A stretch of DNA of 64,000 bases. Source: Asterias rubens. Taxonomy: Eukaryota > Echinodermata > Asteroidea > Forcipulatida > Asteriidae. The stretch lies in the NCBI RefSeq assembly GCF_902459465.1, contig NC_047083.1:8175526-8239525 (forward strand). Reading direction: 5' to 3'. Shown piece after piece: positions 50,410 through 62,077 of the stretch. Both the position numbers and the translations under genes were made by a program. Every line of letters begins with the position of its first letter. Positions within the stretch are counted from its first letter, which is position 1. Under the pieces are notes generated by a model. The model was not told where the DNA came from. It saw only the letters and a list, made by a program, of their open reading frames with translations, and searched no databases.

Positions 50410-51430
50410 CCCTTCTTATATAATCCCTTTTTGCGTTGGCGTGCAACGGTCTGGTTGTAGGCCTACAAGATGACAGTTTTTATACTTTTGCATAACCTTG
50501 ACAGCCCCGGTCCAACTTGTAATCCGGGTGATGTCTAAAGATTTAAAATAATATAAAATAAAAAATACTCATAAACAAAGTTTCATTTATAATGGCATTT
50601 ATAACAAGAAAACAATTGAAACCTAATGTTTTGTTTACTTCCTTCGCAGTTCCCCAACAAAGAATGTAGTCTACACATTGACAACGGGCTTCTTTAATAA
50701 AGGAAAATGCTCAAAAGGTTAACAATGTCACCAGCTGCGTGTTAACAACAAAACACCCCTAAACACACACCACTTATGCATACATGATCCCCGATATCAA
50801 TCGCACGTCAATTGCTTTTTAATTAGAGCGTGTATTTCGTGACGCTCATTAAGCCGAAACTCAAGTGACGACCCAAACGCTATTAATTTTTGTGTGTAAC
50901 TTTTTCAGTGTTTTCAAGTAACACTAAAAATCATCATTAAAAACGTTGTGTACACTTCATTCTTTTCATTAATGTGTGTTATAATATGAATTGCCCATCC
51001 AAACACTTAGACAATATTGTTCATTTTTCAACAGCTACTGGCTTTTAGGCGAGCAATTAATTAGACAACATGAGTGCACTTGAATACAGTGGTGTACCAA
51101 ACAATATCTGAACAGTGATATAATTCAAAAACATGTACTTTTTTAAGTGGGCGTCAATCAAATTTTTGCGCGTGGCTTTTTCCAGTGTGACACTCTGTAA
51201 TAATTATTTCAGAATCGTAATTATTTTTTTTTTACACCGTAAATATGTATGTTGTTACGATTTCATAAGAGATTGCTTCAATCGTCATGTCACTTGAAAT
51301 CAACTATTAAGTTTCGCTCGAAAAGCACTATTTATTAATTACTTTTTTATTTGTACTTTATAATGTACACTATGATCAAGTTAGTACCAATCGTCTTAAG
51401 CGGGTTTTGTTTTTCATCTGTCTTTAGCTT
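50410..51430. other. Intergenic stretch
   Basis: AT-rich. Segments at 50455-50625 repeat 49790-49970 (CCTTGACAGCCCC, then GTCTAAAGATTT and GTTTCATTTATAATGG), showing a local duplication around the MITE at 50045. Confidence 0.6.
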
Positions 51431-51433
51431 TTG

Positions 51434-51816
51434 CTTAGGCAGTGGACACTATTGGTAATTACTCAAATTATTTATTAGCATAAAACCTTACTTGGGACGA
51501 GAAATAGGGAGAGATTGATCATATAAAACATTGTGAGAAACGGCTCCCTCTGAAGTGCCGTAGTTTTCGAGAAAAAGTAATTTTCCATGAATTTGATTTC
51601 GAGACCTCAGATTTAGAACTTGAGGTCTCGAAATCAACCATCTAAACGCACACAACTTCGTGTGGCAAGGGTGTTTTTTCTGTCATTATTATCTCGCAAC
51701 TTCGATGACCGATTGAGCTCAAATTTTCACAGGTTTTTTATTTTATGCATATGTTGAGACACACCAACTGTGAAGGCTAGTCTTTGACAATAACCAATAG
51801 TGTCCACTGTCTTTAA
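51434..51816 (-). mobile_element. MITE family A, near full length
   Basis: GGCAGTGGACACTATTGG to AGTGTCCACTGTCTTTAA. Core palindrome intact. Confidence 0.9.
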
Positions 51817-52079
51817 CAGAATGTGTACATTCTCGCCACTAAAAATTTGCATAAAGCGAATAATTAATCTAAAACGTTTACTTCATGCCCGATTTCTGCA
51901 ATCTTCTTGCACACCGTGACTTCAAGTACGTCCCCAAAATACCACGTTGCCAAATTTCGGCACGGGTCAAAATACTTATTTTGCAGAAACTAACATCCAA
52001 ACCCGGGGCCATGAAGAACAAAATGGCTCCCTAAAGAAGCTAAAGACAGGTAAACAAAAAACGTTTGTTATTACACTAT

Positions 52080-52305
52080 TTAATAGACACTGGACACCTT
52101 TGCCAATTGTCAAAGTCCAGTCTTCTCACTTGGTGTATCTCAACATTATGCCCAAAATAACAAACCTCTGAAATTTTGAACACAATTGGTCGTCAAAGTT
52201 GCGAGATAATAATTGAAGAAGTTTGTTATTTTTATGCATGTGTTGAGATACACCAACTGAGAAGACTAGTCTTTGACAATTACCAATAGTGTCCAATGCC
52301 TTTAA
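52080..52305. mobile_element. MITE family A, internally deleted
   Basis: TAGACACTGGACACCTTTGC at the left, TAGTGTCCAATGCCTTTAA at the right. The middle is lost, leaving two facing arms. Confidence 0.75.
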
Positions 52306-52746
52306 GCAGTAAATATTATTGGTAGCAGGGACAATTCTAAAATGGGTTCCATGCAGCTAATATGAAACCAAAATGGCAGCGCTTCTGACTTGTTTCAGTA
52401 TCTTTTGCTCAGCAAAATTAATTTGGTAAGCAAGATTTTGAGCTGGGCATATTATTTGATAAAATTGGTACCGTTATCTTGTAACGATACTATACAATAA
52501 ACTAATCTCCGTATCAGTTTATAATGGGATGGTATGTTAGTTGTTTACTTATTGAAGATAATTAGCATAATGTAAACAAGTTTAGCTTTGGTTGCTGAAG
52601 ACTATTAAACCCTTCCGAATCTGTACTATGGCGGTGTCTTTGATGTTGAACCGCCACTCACGTCACTCCAAAAGCATTGATCGCAACATGCACTGAGAGG
52701 CAACTTGCAGGCAACCGTTTTCAGGCAATCTCCAAGACGAAAATTC

Positions 52747-53243
52747 ACCTGGCTATCTCGGTAGTCTAGTTGGTAAGACACTGCTCTAGAATTCCAAGGG
52801 TCGTGGGTTCGAATCCAACCCGAGTATTAAATATGCCTGTGATATTTTTTTTTCCACAGGACTCGGGAAAGACAGTGCTAACACACATCGGTGTATGGGT
52901 AAAAACCAAAATTAATATTCTTTAATATCCTCGATGCAAATTTAACATCTTTTGTATATTTTTGCGGTACCCGCTGCCAAAACATATGATTTGAACTGCC
53001 TCTATAGCTATACCGGGCAATCTCGGTATAGTAGTAGACACTGCTCTAGAATTGCAAGGGTCGTGGGTTCGATGCCGAAGAGTGATTTTGTTCTTTTCTT
53101 TTTTATCATTCTCTTGCAACTTCGATAGCCATTTTGAGCCCCATTTTGTTTTCAGATTTGTTATCAATTTATGCATTATGTTAGGATACACCAAGTGAGA
53201 ACACGGGTCTTTGACAATTACCAAAGGTGTCCAGTGGCTTTAA
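52747..53243 (+). repeat. Two SINE heads and a MITE A end
   Basis: TCTAGTTGGTAAGACACTGC heads at 52757 and, decayed, near 53030, followed by a MITE A right end (GGTCTTTGACAATTACC to CTTTAA). Confidence 0.7.
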
Positions 53244-53249
53244 TAGAAG

Positions 53250-54150
53250 CTTTGGAGAATCATCGGGAACTTTAACGTAAATAGTACAACAAACTGAATA
53301 TTTGTTGCCGAAACAAATTTTTATTTCAATACATTTATTTCAATGTTGCCCTAAAGTTACAGGATACCCTAATGACGGGAAACCTCGGGATTTCTGAAGA
53401 TACAGAACCTGTCCTGTCCCTTCACACCAGGTGCATTTTACAAAAATTCGCAACCATGCTAATATGAAAGCAAGGGACCCTTGTTAAAATGCTCTCTTGT
53501 GTGAAAGGGATTTTTGTCGTTGCTTCTAAACTAAGAAATTGTATTATTGAGCCGACGAAAAGATTCGGCATTCTCTCCCAACTCAATCACCCCACGATTT
53601 CGTATGTTTACCAAAACATGTCTACAAGCCTATCTCTGATTGGCTAATAAAACAACGTCCTCTAAACCACAATAAAACCCCACCGCTGATAAGTCACTTA
53701 TGCACCGTGCTACTTTATTGCTCATTTGCATAAAGTCAACACGGCTCGTCATGAAATCAATGTTACCACCATCGGGGCTTAATTATGGGACCATATTATA
53801 TTATAGCATGGTTGTATTTATTGCTTTGGCGTTGTTGTAAAATGAAGCCCTTTCTTTTGTCCGTATAATGTAAAGTACTTGAGATTTTCCCATGTAGTGA
53901 GCTAGAGGTGCGTTCTGCCCATTATTATAAAAGAGCGTGATCACCACTAGATCACACTTTTGCAGTCGAGAGTCCACAACCTCTAATGGCGAAGCAGTCA
54001 CACAATCTTAACTGAAAACATACGTAAAGTTAACAATTTCAAAGACTTGTCAGTTTTGAAGTCAGATTTTGTTGCTCTGTAAGTTTTTTTAGCCACGCGT
54101 TGGGAGGCAGTTAGTGGTGCACTCCTATACCGTCAATCGGAGCGTTTTGA
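53250..54150. other. Region upstream of the homeobox gene
   Basis: A tRNA-like segment on the minus strand lies at about 53935-54000 (GTGATCTAGTGGTGATCACG). No TATA box or CpG-rich promoter stands out before the ATG at 54155. Confidence 0.45.
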
Positions 54151-54154
54151 CGGC

Positions 54155-54743
54155 ATGGCTACCTGCTGTACGTGGTGTGTTCAGTCCCCGTTCCTAAAAC
54201 ATTCAATCCAGTCGATTCTCTCAAATGACGTCCATAAACCTTCATCTCTAACCAAATCTCAAAGAAATGATGTGGCAATGCATTCACCCTCTCAGCCAAC
54301 TGACTCGAAACCTCTGACACTGTCCCCAAAAGAGGAGGGCCCGATTTCTCCGGCCAGTCCAAGCGAGCAAGACCACCCCAGAATCCTCACTGACCATCAG
54401 GAATGTCTCAAGGAAGATGATGACGAAATTGAACCAGCGTCTCCACCAATCCCTCCAACACACCTCACCAAACCACCATGCCGACCATCCGTGGGCCACT
54501 TGCTTCGACCGTACCCACACCCGATGTTCGTGGATGATCTCACGGCGTGGTATCGCCACCTCAGCACGGTGCCAGTACCGTCCGTTACGAGGCACTGGCC
54601 GCCGTTCGTGCTACCGAGGTGTCCGGGGTATCGACCGTTGGGCCTCACGGGGCGATGGGTGCGAGATGACGGCGACTTCGCTACCTATGCTGGAAACCAG
54701 ACCAGTGATGAACGAGATGACATGCATGATTGCAGTCCCTCAG
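54155..54743 (+). CDS. Homeobox gene exon 1 (residues 1-196)
   Basis: Start ATG lies in GACGGCATGG, a fair Kozak context, and opens [20 protein letters not shown]. The region is mostly disordered-looking, with several SP and TP sites. The donor CAG/GTAAAA leaves phase 1. Upstream in-frame exons cannot be excluded. Confidence 0.85.
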
Positions 54744-57700
54744 GTAAAACAATCATTTCATTTTTAAAAGTTAGTCATAACAACAAGCGATGTTTAACTC
54801 CGGTTACCAAACCCTTACCCTAATCCTAACTCTAAACCGAAGAAACAAGATTTGTAAACTTTATTGTTCAAAACTTGGAAGTTCTTATACATTTTAAAAT
54901 GTACCGTTTCCGTTAATTTCCCGTCATATCAATAAATGATTGTATAATGTAAAACCATATAACTTATGATTTTACTAAATTCGATTTTAGACTACTAAAG
55001 AAGTAAAGGTTAGATAAGTCATGTATGTAATAGTTAAAGCATTGTGAGAAACGGCTCCCTCTTAAGTGACGTAGTTTTCGAGAAGGAAGTAATTTTCCAC
55101 GAATTTGATTTCGAGACCTCAGATTTAGAATTTGAGGCCACGAAATCAAGCATCTGATGAAAGCACACAACTTCGTGTCACCAGGGTGTTTTTTCTTTTA
55201 TTATTATCTCGCAACTTCGACGACCAATTTGAGCTCAAGTTTTCACAGGTTTGTTATTTTATGCATAATTATTTGAGATACACCAAGTGAGAAGACTTGT
55301 TATGACTATTACCAATAGTGTACACTGTCTTTGACTCAATGGTGAGTTAACTCGTGCAAAATCATGGGTTTCACATAATTTGGGCAAAAACGCAGATGGG
55401 CAGAGGGCGCCCACATACTTTGAGACACGCATTCCTCTTGAACAGACCCCCTTTAAAAACCTCTAAGGCCAAGTAAAAAAATATACCAGTTGATCGTCCG
55501 GGTTTTTCCAATAAGAGGAGGATGGGGGCCTTTTCATTTTAAGTTTCTTTCAAAGGTGGCCGCTAAGCATTTTAATTCAAACTGACCACAAAGTCTTTAA
55601 AGTCACCCCTTACTTAATGTTTTTACAAGTTCTTAAAGTAAGTTTAAAGAGAAATAAAAAAAAAAAAAATCTTTTTAAAACAAAAATGTAAATAAAGAAA
55701 AATAAAATCGTAGAAAAAAAAAAGAGAAAAAAAAGATGCGGCCTCTAAAAAGGATGAGGGAGGAAACGATCAACCGGTATTATTTTTTATTTGGCCTAAA
55801 GAATTGTTAAGATTCCCACAACACATTAAAGACACAATAGTTATGAGGTTGGGGGGGGGGGGTGGGTAGCCCATGATATCAAGAATCCATCACCAAATGA
55901 AAACCAAAGAACTTCTACTTGCCTCGCAGCCAACACGAACTACACTGCAAAAATTCACCTTTATTTCCACATGTGTACTTAAATACCCACTATTATTGAG
56001 GCAGTTTATTCTAAAATTTTACCAGTTATCGGCAAGGACTCATATAAATTACTGCGGGTTGTTTTATTGCAGGGATGTTGTAAAATAAATGGTGCTTAAA
56101 AATCGAATGTAAACATTGGGGAGGAGGTTACGGTGAAGAAGAACAAAACCTGGGTAGAAGAATGCCAACCAAACTATGCTTGCCTTACATTGTCCTTATT
56201 CGAATAATGTTGCCTTTGTATTGTAATAAGACCCGACTGCCAACATCAAATCATCTTTCGGTACATTAAAGGCAGTGGACACTGTTGGTAATTGTCAAAG
56301 ACTAGCCTTTACAGTTGGTGTATCTCAACATATGCATAAAATAACTAACCTGTGAAAATTTGAGCTCAATCGGTCATCGAAGTTGCGAGATAAAAAAACA
56401 CTCTTGTCACACGAAGTTGTGTGCGTTTAGATGGTTGATTTCGAGACCTCAAGTTCTAAATCTGAGGTCTCGAAATCAAATTCGTGGAAAACTACTTCTT
56501 TCTCGAAAACTATGGCACTTCAGAGGAAGCCGTTTCTCACAATGTTCTATACCATCAACCTCTCCCCAGTACTTGTCACCAAGAAAGGTTTTGTGCTAAT
56601 AATTTTTTTGAGTAATTACCAATAGTGTCCACTGCCTTTAAAGACTTCAAAATTATTTCAAAATATTTCAATTGAATTTCTACCACATATTAATACGTTA
56701 ATAACTGCTCTCTCTCTGAAGTAATGTAGTTTTTGAGAAAAAGGAACTTTCTCACTCAGTATTAAGAGACTTCAGGCCGAAGCCTTTTATTATGCATCTG
56801 AAGGCAATTAGTGTGCAACAGGGGTGTTTTTTCTATCATCATTCTCTTGCAACTTCGATTACCTAAATTTTCACAGATTTGTTATTTTATGCATATTTTT
56901 TATCTCGAGATACAACAATAATTACCAAAGGTGTGTATTTTCTTCTTAGTGTCCTTATTCAAATGAATGGCTGTGTATTAAGACCGCCAACATCAAATCA
57001 TCTTTCGATACATTAAAGACTTCATAGTTATTTCAAAAAATTTCAGTTGAATTTCTACCACCCATTTACAATAATTACGAAATTGTGAAACGGCTCTCTC
57101 TGAAGTAATGTAGTTTTTTTGAGAAAGAGGTAACTTCTCAATCAAATATTAAGAGACTTCAGGCCTAAAGCCTTGTGTTATACCTCTGACACCACACATT
57201 AGTGTGCACCATGAGTGTTGTTTTCTTTCATTATTCTCTTGCAACTTCGATTACCTATATTGAGCAATTTATTTTACAGATTTGTTATTTTATGTATTAT
57301 GTCGAGATACACCAAGTGAGAATACTGCCGTCGATTTCACAAAACTCTTCCCAACCCTGCACTGTAGCATGCAGACCTTAAGGTTAATCCTAAGTTAGGA
57401 CGAGTTACTCGTCCTAACTCGAGATAAGACGAGTCCTAATTTTTTGTGAAATCAACCCCAGGTCTTTGACAATACCAAAGGTGTCCAGTGCCTATATCTT
57501 CCAGCCGTGTTTATTTCGGAATGAACTTACATAATATGTTTAAAAACAAAAAAGAAAATCAACCACTTGCAACCACCCCACACCACGATACAAAAATTGT
57601 CAGTGTTGTGACGTCATACCAAACAAACTTACAACTCTACCATAGATTAGTGGTCTTTTATCGTGGTTCCCAGGCAACATTAATGACTGCTATATTTACA

Positions 57701-60700
57701 GTTAATAGACTTCATTGTGTCGAGTAAATAAAGGCAGAGTCGGATACCAGCAAATCAAAGAGATCTGACTTAATTGCCGCCATTTTATTTTGTGTACCTA
57801 AGAGTGATAAATCTTTGTAACTTACTGCGCCAATAAGTTCCCAGTAAAAGCAAATGCGGCAAGGATTTTTATTGGGCCCGTATTTTATTCACACACTTCA
57901 ATCAGTGACTTCAATTATTCTTTAAAGGCACTGGGCACTATTGGTAATTACTCAAAATAATTCTTAGCATAAAAACTTGTAATATTTGTGGTTTTTAACC
58001 AAGAAAAACGACGAAGAGTGGAGATTGTTGGTATCCAGTGTCTTTACAACTCTTAGAAAAAGTTTGCCATCATGTGCTAATAACGAACCACAGGCTTGGG
58101 CTTGAGACCAAAAGACGCCCCTCGACATAGCTGCAGATGCAACTTTTTGAAAGGGCGAGGGCACCAAGGCGTTTTCTGCCTAGGTAAAGGACACCCTATA
58201 CGAAGAAATTGTAAATTTCTACATACGAAGAAATTGTAAATTTCTACTGGAGCATTTCAAGGGCACCAAGGCAATGACCAGGAGCAAGGAGGTCTTTGTT
58301 GCCTTCGTGAAGTATTGAACAGGCCTGGTAAAACTTGTGCCTCAAAACTACCAAACTCATTCCTTTTCAACACTCTAGCTTGTTTCCAGACAAGGGGACA
58401 CTTTTTAGGACACCATCCCTTAAATCAAATCAGCCCACTTGTGACATTGTTTATTGTTTTATAACTGTGCCATAATTACCATCGCTGAAAAGTCGAACTA
58501 GCCGCATATATAGGCATAAAGTAATTACGCAGTCCAATAAATAACTCGGCTATTTTTGGCGAATTGCGTCGGCTGCCTTTTGACACTCAAGGTAAACCCT
58601 AGCAACGCATGTTTTACCATCGCTAATCAGCGCTACCAATGTTTTCATTTTGTGGATTAACTACTTGACATATGGTCGCTACATTCTTGTTTAAACTTAA
58701 TTAATGTTTTGATTAATTAATTAGATAAGGTCTATATTTTACGGTTACGGGCTTTATTGGCAATTATATGAATGGGGGGCTCGCAGGCGCTCTATCGAGC
58801 GTTTTAATCCTTCCGGTTGTTGCTTCCGGGGAAATCAAAGTTATAAGTTGACCGTCGCCTTTAAAGACGAAGATACCCTTTGTCTTTGGAACCGTTCGGT
58901 TGTTTTAATCCTATATAAATATTTGTAAGTAACATCTGAACATATGGTTGCGTTTTTGAGATATCGCTGAAAGTCCGAAGTGATTGTCCAATTAAAAAGG
59001 CAGGTATAACACTATTGCTAGTTACTCAAAATTAATTATTAACAAAAACCCTTTCTTGGTAACGAGTAATGGGAGAGGTTGATAATATTAAATATTGTGT
59101 GAGAAACGGCTCCCTCTGAAGTAACGAAGTTTTTGAGAAAGAAGTAATTTCTCAGTAAAGTAACATTTATTCTTTCATTAATATTATCACGCAACCTCGA
59201 CGACCACTTGAGCTCAAATTTTCCAGGTTTGTTATTTTGTGCATACTATAATCGTATGATGAGATACACCAAGTGAGAAGACTGGTCTTTGAAAATTGCC
59301 AAAAGTGTCCAATAATCTGGGTTTTTTTAAATGTTTTTTCCCCCAGATTTAACATCACCCAATTCATCATCACGTGAGTTCACGTCATCTGCTCATCCGT
59401 CGTCAACAGCAAACAGATATGCACGACGATCCCATCCAACAAAACGACCGAAGCTCACGGCGCCCTCTGCGTCAACTTCCGCCCAACATCCATCCGCAGC
59501 CGATGTTAAATTTCCCGCAAAAAATACTGAGGACTTGGACACAAAAGATGAACATGTTACGAAGGATTGTGCGAGTTTATCAAGAGACGACAGAAGTTTC
59601 TTGAAAAGGCCCTTCGAGGAAACTTGGGATGAGTCACCATGGAAAGGGGGCACGGAAAGGGGAAGTTTGGAGGGTTTAAGGGCGGGGTTAGAGGTCAAGA
59701 AAGAGATAGACAGCTGCTCTGAATCTCAAGGGCAAGAGGACGAACAGATGATGGCGGAAGAGCAGGAAAACATCGGGATGGCCAGTCTAAATCAATCAGG
59801 TATAATAAATTAATGTTAAAAAACATTTGTTGCGTTCTTTGCGTTCTAGTATTACGTTTGCCGTTTCTAACACTGGCGCTACATCATATACCAAGCATTG
59901 TGCCAAAGTGACGGAATGGAGAACAAAGGATTATGACCACATTATCACAGCTGCCGTAACATTTCGAAATTCAAGTTTTGTTCAATCTTTTTCACAGAAA
60001 TCTCCCGGACAAACGGCAAGAGTGCCACCAAGCGACAGCGCCGAATACGCACGACCTTCACTCCCGAGCAGTTGCGAGAGCTGGAGTGCGTTTTTCAAAT
60101 GACGCATTACCCGGATGTTCAGTCACGTGATATTCTGACTGCCAAAACAGGTCTAGGGGAGCAACGAATACAGGTTAGTTTAAGTTGGTCACTTCTGTGA
60201 ATTTTTTTTTTATGAGCAGTACTCATTTATACATAAAATAGAAAGAAAGAAGAATACAAAGAAAAACAAAAAACTAGACATCTTCGAAAATAATGACCAA
60301 TGGTCTTTTCGTATTCAGACTTTGTGTCGTGTCCCATGTGCAAATGAGAAATAATGAATGATACGAAAATGGATCAGCTAACACTCGGTTTGGGTTGAAA
60401 ATAAAGAATTAGAAAAAGGGCAGGTTATTGGGACCTTAATAATGAATTCTTGTCTCCCTTTCTTTTTTTCTAGATTTGGTTTCAGAATCGGCGTGCAAAA
60501 TGGCGAAAGTTTGAGAGGTTGGGTAATTTTGGAGGTTTACAGGACTTGAAGATGACTCACATAGTACCGGCACCAAAATCCTTCCCTCGGATTGACTACA
60601 TGGTGAGTAGAATAGACCTCACCCATTGATCATTGGCCCCACCCACATATCAAAATATGGCCTCACCCACCGATCGACCCAGCACCGATCGAATGGCCCC

Positions 60701-61550
60701 ACCCACTGATCGAATGGCCCCGCCCAGCACCGATCAAATGGGACCCATCCGCTGGTCAAATGGCCTCACTCACCAACCGATCTAATGGACACACCCACTG
60801 ACCGAATGACCACATCCAATACTCCCATCCTAGTGGCTTCATTTCACCAAACGATCTCTCTGTGGCTCAAGGACCTTGTCACACAATTTATCCAGGCCAA
60901 TTTGGAGGCATCCACAACTGCTATATCTTGCTACCGGATCACTTTGGTAGCACAGCAGTGTCTTTTCAAACAATGTCTAATGATCCCCAAGAATGTTTTT
61001 CCTTTTTGCTAAAAATGTTTTTTCTGTTTTTTCTTTTTGCTAAAATAATGGAGAATGCCTGGAACTGGTTGCATGTAAATTGCCCCTGGTGCATTGTGCC
61101 TAACGTCGTTAGGACTGAATGCTTTGGGCACAATAATTCAGTGTTGAATTTTGAGACCGTCATTTAAACCTTTTTAAAGACAATGAAAACAACATAAAGT
61201 ACATTTTGTCGTCAGGGTAGACATAAAAATGTTATCTTTTCCGGATTATCTTTTTTTTAATACAGAAGCGTGACCCAAGTGTCTATCCGATGAACGAGTG
61301 CTCAATGGCTGCTGAATATTCAACTATGGATTGCCTGACGTCGTACCCAGTCCTCCAATCAGCTGCCGGTATTACCATACCAGCTCCTCCCCTTATGCCT
61401 TCCTTATCACCGATTGGTCAGAGGTTAAGTCAGGAGAGGGCGCCCGTCATACTGTCGAGTATTTCTGAGGACAACCGATCGCGCTCGAGTATTGCGGCAT
61501 TACGTCTGAAGGCGAGACAGCATGAGGCTGTTGTTGGCGATAGACTCTAA
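54155..61550 (+). CDS. PRD-class (paired-like) homeobox transcription factor, ISX-like, complete
   Basis: Nuclear sequence-specific transcription factor. Exons: 54155-54743, 59347-59799, 59998-60173, 60474-60602, 61266-61550; 1632 bases, 543 residues plus stop. Residues 16-22 (HSIQSIL) resemble the Groucho-binding eh1/octapeptide. Residues 23-347 are low complexity, rich in S, P, T and acidic residues, with a basic TKRPKL patch. The homeodomain is 361-420, with [20 protein letters not shown] and [11 protein letters not shown]; position 50 is Gln. An intron falls between homeodomain residues 46 and 47, the site typical of PRD-class genes. The C-terminus carries an OAR motif (521-537). QIWFQN, EQLxELE and the GN after the homeodomain resemble ISX, while OAR plus octapeptide recalls Rax. 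I leave the symbol blank. Confidence 0.95.
54985..55333 (-). mobile_element. MITE family A, truncated, homeobox intron 1
   Basis: CATTGTGAGAAACGGCTCCC and core GATTTCGAGACCTCA...TGAGGCCACGAAATC, ending ACTGTCTTTGA. The other end is lost. Confidence 0.82.
56266..56641 (+). mobile_element. MITE family A, near full length, homeobox intron 1
   Basis: TTAAAGGCAGTGGACACTGT to AGTGTCCACTGCCTTTAA. Core GATTTCGAGACCTCA...TGAGGTCTCGAAATC perfect. Confidence 0.92.
56700..57493 (-). mobile_element. Two decayed MITE A copies, AGACTTCAGGC-core subtype
   Basis: Both carry CTCTCTGAAGTAATGTAGTT and AGAGACTTCAGGCC...AAGCCTT. The second contains an insertion at about 57327-57463 with ends GATTTCACAAA and TTTGTGAAATC and the palindrome AGGACGAGTTACTCGTCCT. 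Confidence 0.78.
58140..58330. repeat. Family D repeat
   Basis: AAGGGCGAGGGCACCAAGGC and TTCAAGGGCACCAAGGCAAT, with a short tandem TACGAAGAAATTGTAAATTT duplication. Confidence 0.75.
59000..59312 (-). mobile_element. MITE family A, core lost, next to exon 2
   Basis: GGCAGGTATAACACTATTGC to CCAAAAGTGTCC. The copy ends about 35 bases before the acceptor of homeobox exon 2. Confidence 0.75.
59347..59799 (+). CDS. Homeobox gene exon 2 (residues 197-347)
   Basis: Acceptor CCCCAG and donor CAG/GTATAA; the phases join exons 1 and 3. Encodes a Ser/Thr-rich segment, a basic patch ([14 protein letters not shown]) that could be a nuclear localisation signal, and a Glu-rich tail. No known domain. Confidence 0.85.
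59998..60173 (+). CDS. Homeobox gene exon 3 (homeodomain residues 1-46)
   Basis: Encodes [20 protein letters not shown] to LGEQRIQ: homeodomain N-terminal arm, helices 1 and 2 and the start of helix 3. Acceptor TTTTTCACAG, donor CAG/GTTAGT, phase 0. Confidence 0.96.
60474..60602 (+). CDS. Homeobox gene exon 4 (recognition helix)
   Basis: Begins [20 protein letters not shown], the DNA-recognition helix and its extension, then [20 protein letters not shown]. Acceptor TTTTTTTCTAG, donor ATG/GTGAGT. Confidence 0.96.
60615..60800 (+). repeat. Tandem repeat, about 19-28 bases, homeobox intron 4
   Basis: Units of CACCGATCGAATGGCCCCAC with variants (CTGATCGAATGG, CTGGTCAAATGG). About seven units. 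Confidence 0.85.
61266..61550 (+). CDS. Homeobox gene exon 5 (C-terminus with OAR)
   Basis: Encodes a Pro/Ser-rich stretch and [17 protein letters not shown], the OAR motif found at the end of many PRD-class factors, then VVGDRL and TAA. Confidence 0.95.
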   Translation, partial: KRDPSVYPMNECSMAAEYSTMDCLTSYPVLQSAAGITIPAPPLMPSLSPIGQRLSQERAPVILSSISEDNRSRSSIAALRLKARQHEAVVGDRL

Positions 61551-61559
61551 ACAAATGGT

Positions 61560-61594
61560 TCGACAACAACAACAAGAACAACAACCAAAACCAA

Positions 61595-61650
<56 letters not shown>

Positions 61651-61655
61651 GCAGT
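61560..61655 (+). repeat. (CAA)n microsatellite in the 3'UTR
   Basis: Almost uninterrupted CAA/ACA trinucleotide repeat beginning about ten bases after the homeobox stop codon. Confidence 0.95.
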
Positions 61656-61835
61656 CTTTCCTACACTAGACCTGCACAATTTTTAATGCATTTTGGGGGA
61701 TTTTGGAGACTTACGCCATTTGGCAATAGTTATTTTTGTTTCCCCTTTATGCTCTCCTGGGCACCCAGTGTTGTTTTGCTTTGTTTTCTTAAATATTTTT
61801 AATGTGTAAAATGTGCTTGTTAATGTGTTTGCCCG

Positions 61836-61841
61836 AATAAA
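61836..61841 (+). terminator. Poly(A) signal of the homeobox gene
   Basis: AATAAA 286 bases after the stop, followed by an AT-rich (ATT)n stretch. The 3'UTR also holds an ACA/CAA repeat. Confidence 0.7.
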
Positions 61842-62077
61842 ATATTATTATTATTATTTTGTAAATTTTAACAAATTATTTGTATAAATGTGTAAACAAA
61901 TTAATTTTGTATTTAATAGGTAATTTGTTATTTTAAAGAAATTTGTATGAACAAACTTAATTTGATCTCATTGTTTTCTTCATACGCGAGAGACTTTCAG
62001 AATGACAAATCTCATCTGTTTCTGGTGGTCGGCTTTTCCGTGGCAAAACTATAAACTCTGCTATCTGGCAGGTATCG

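Noticed and set aside
54284..54648. Antisense open frames over homeobox exon 1
   Set aside because: Shadows of a GC-rich coding exon; no splice partners or start context.
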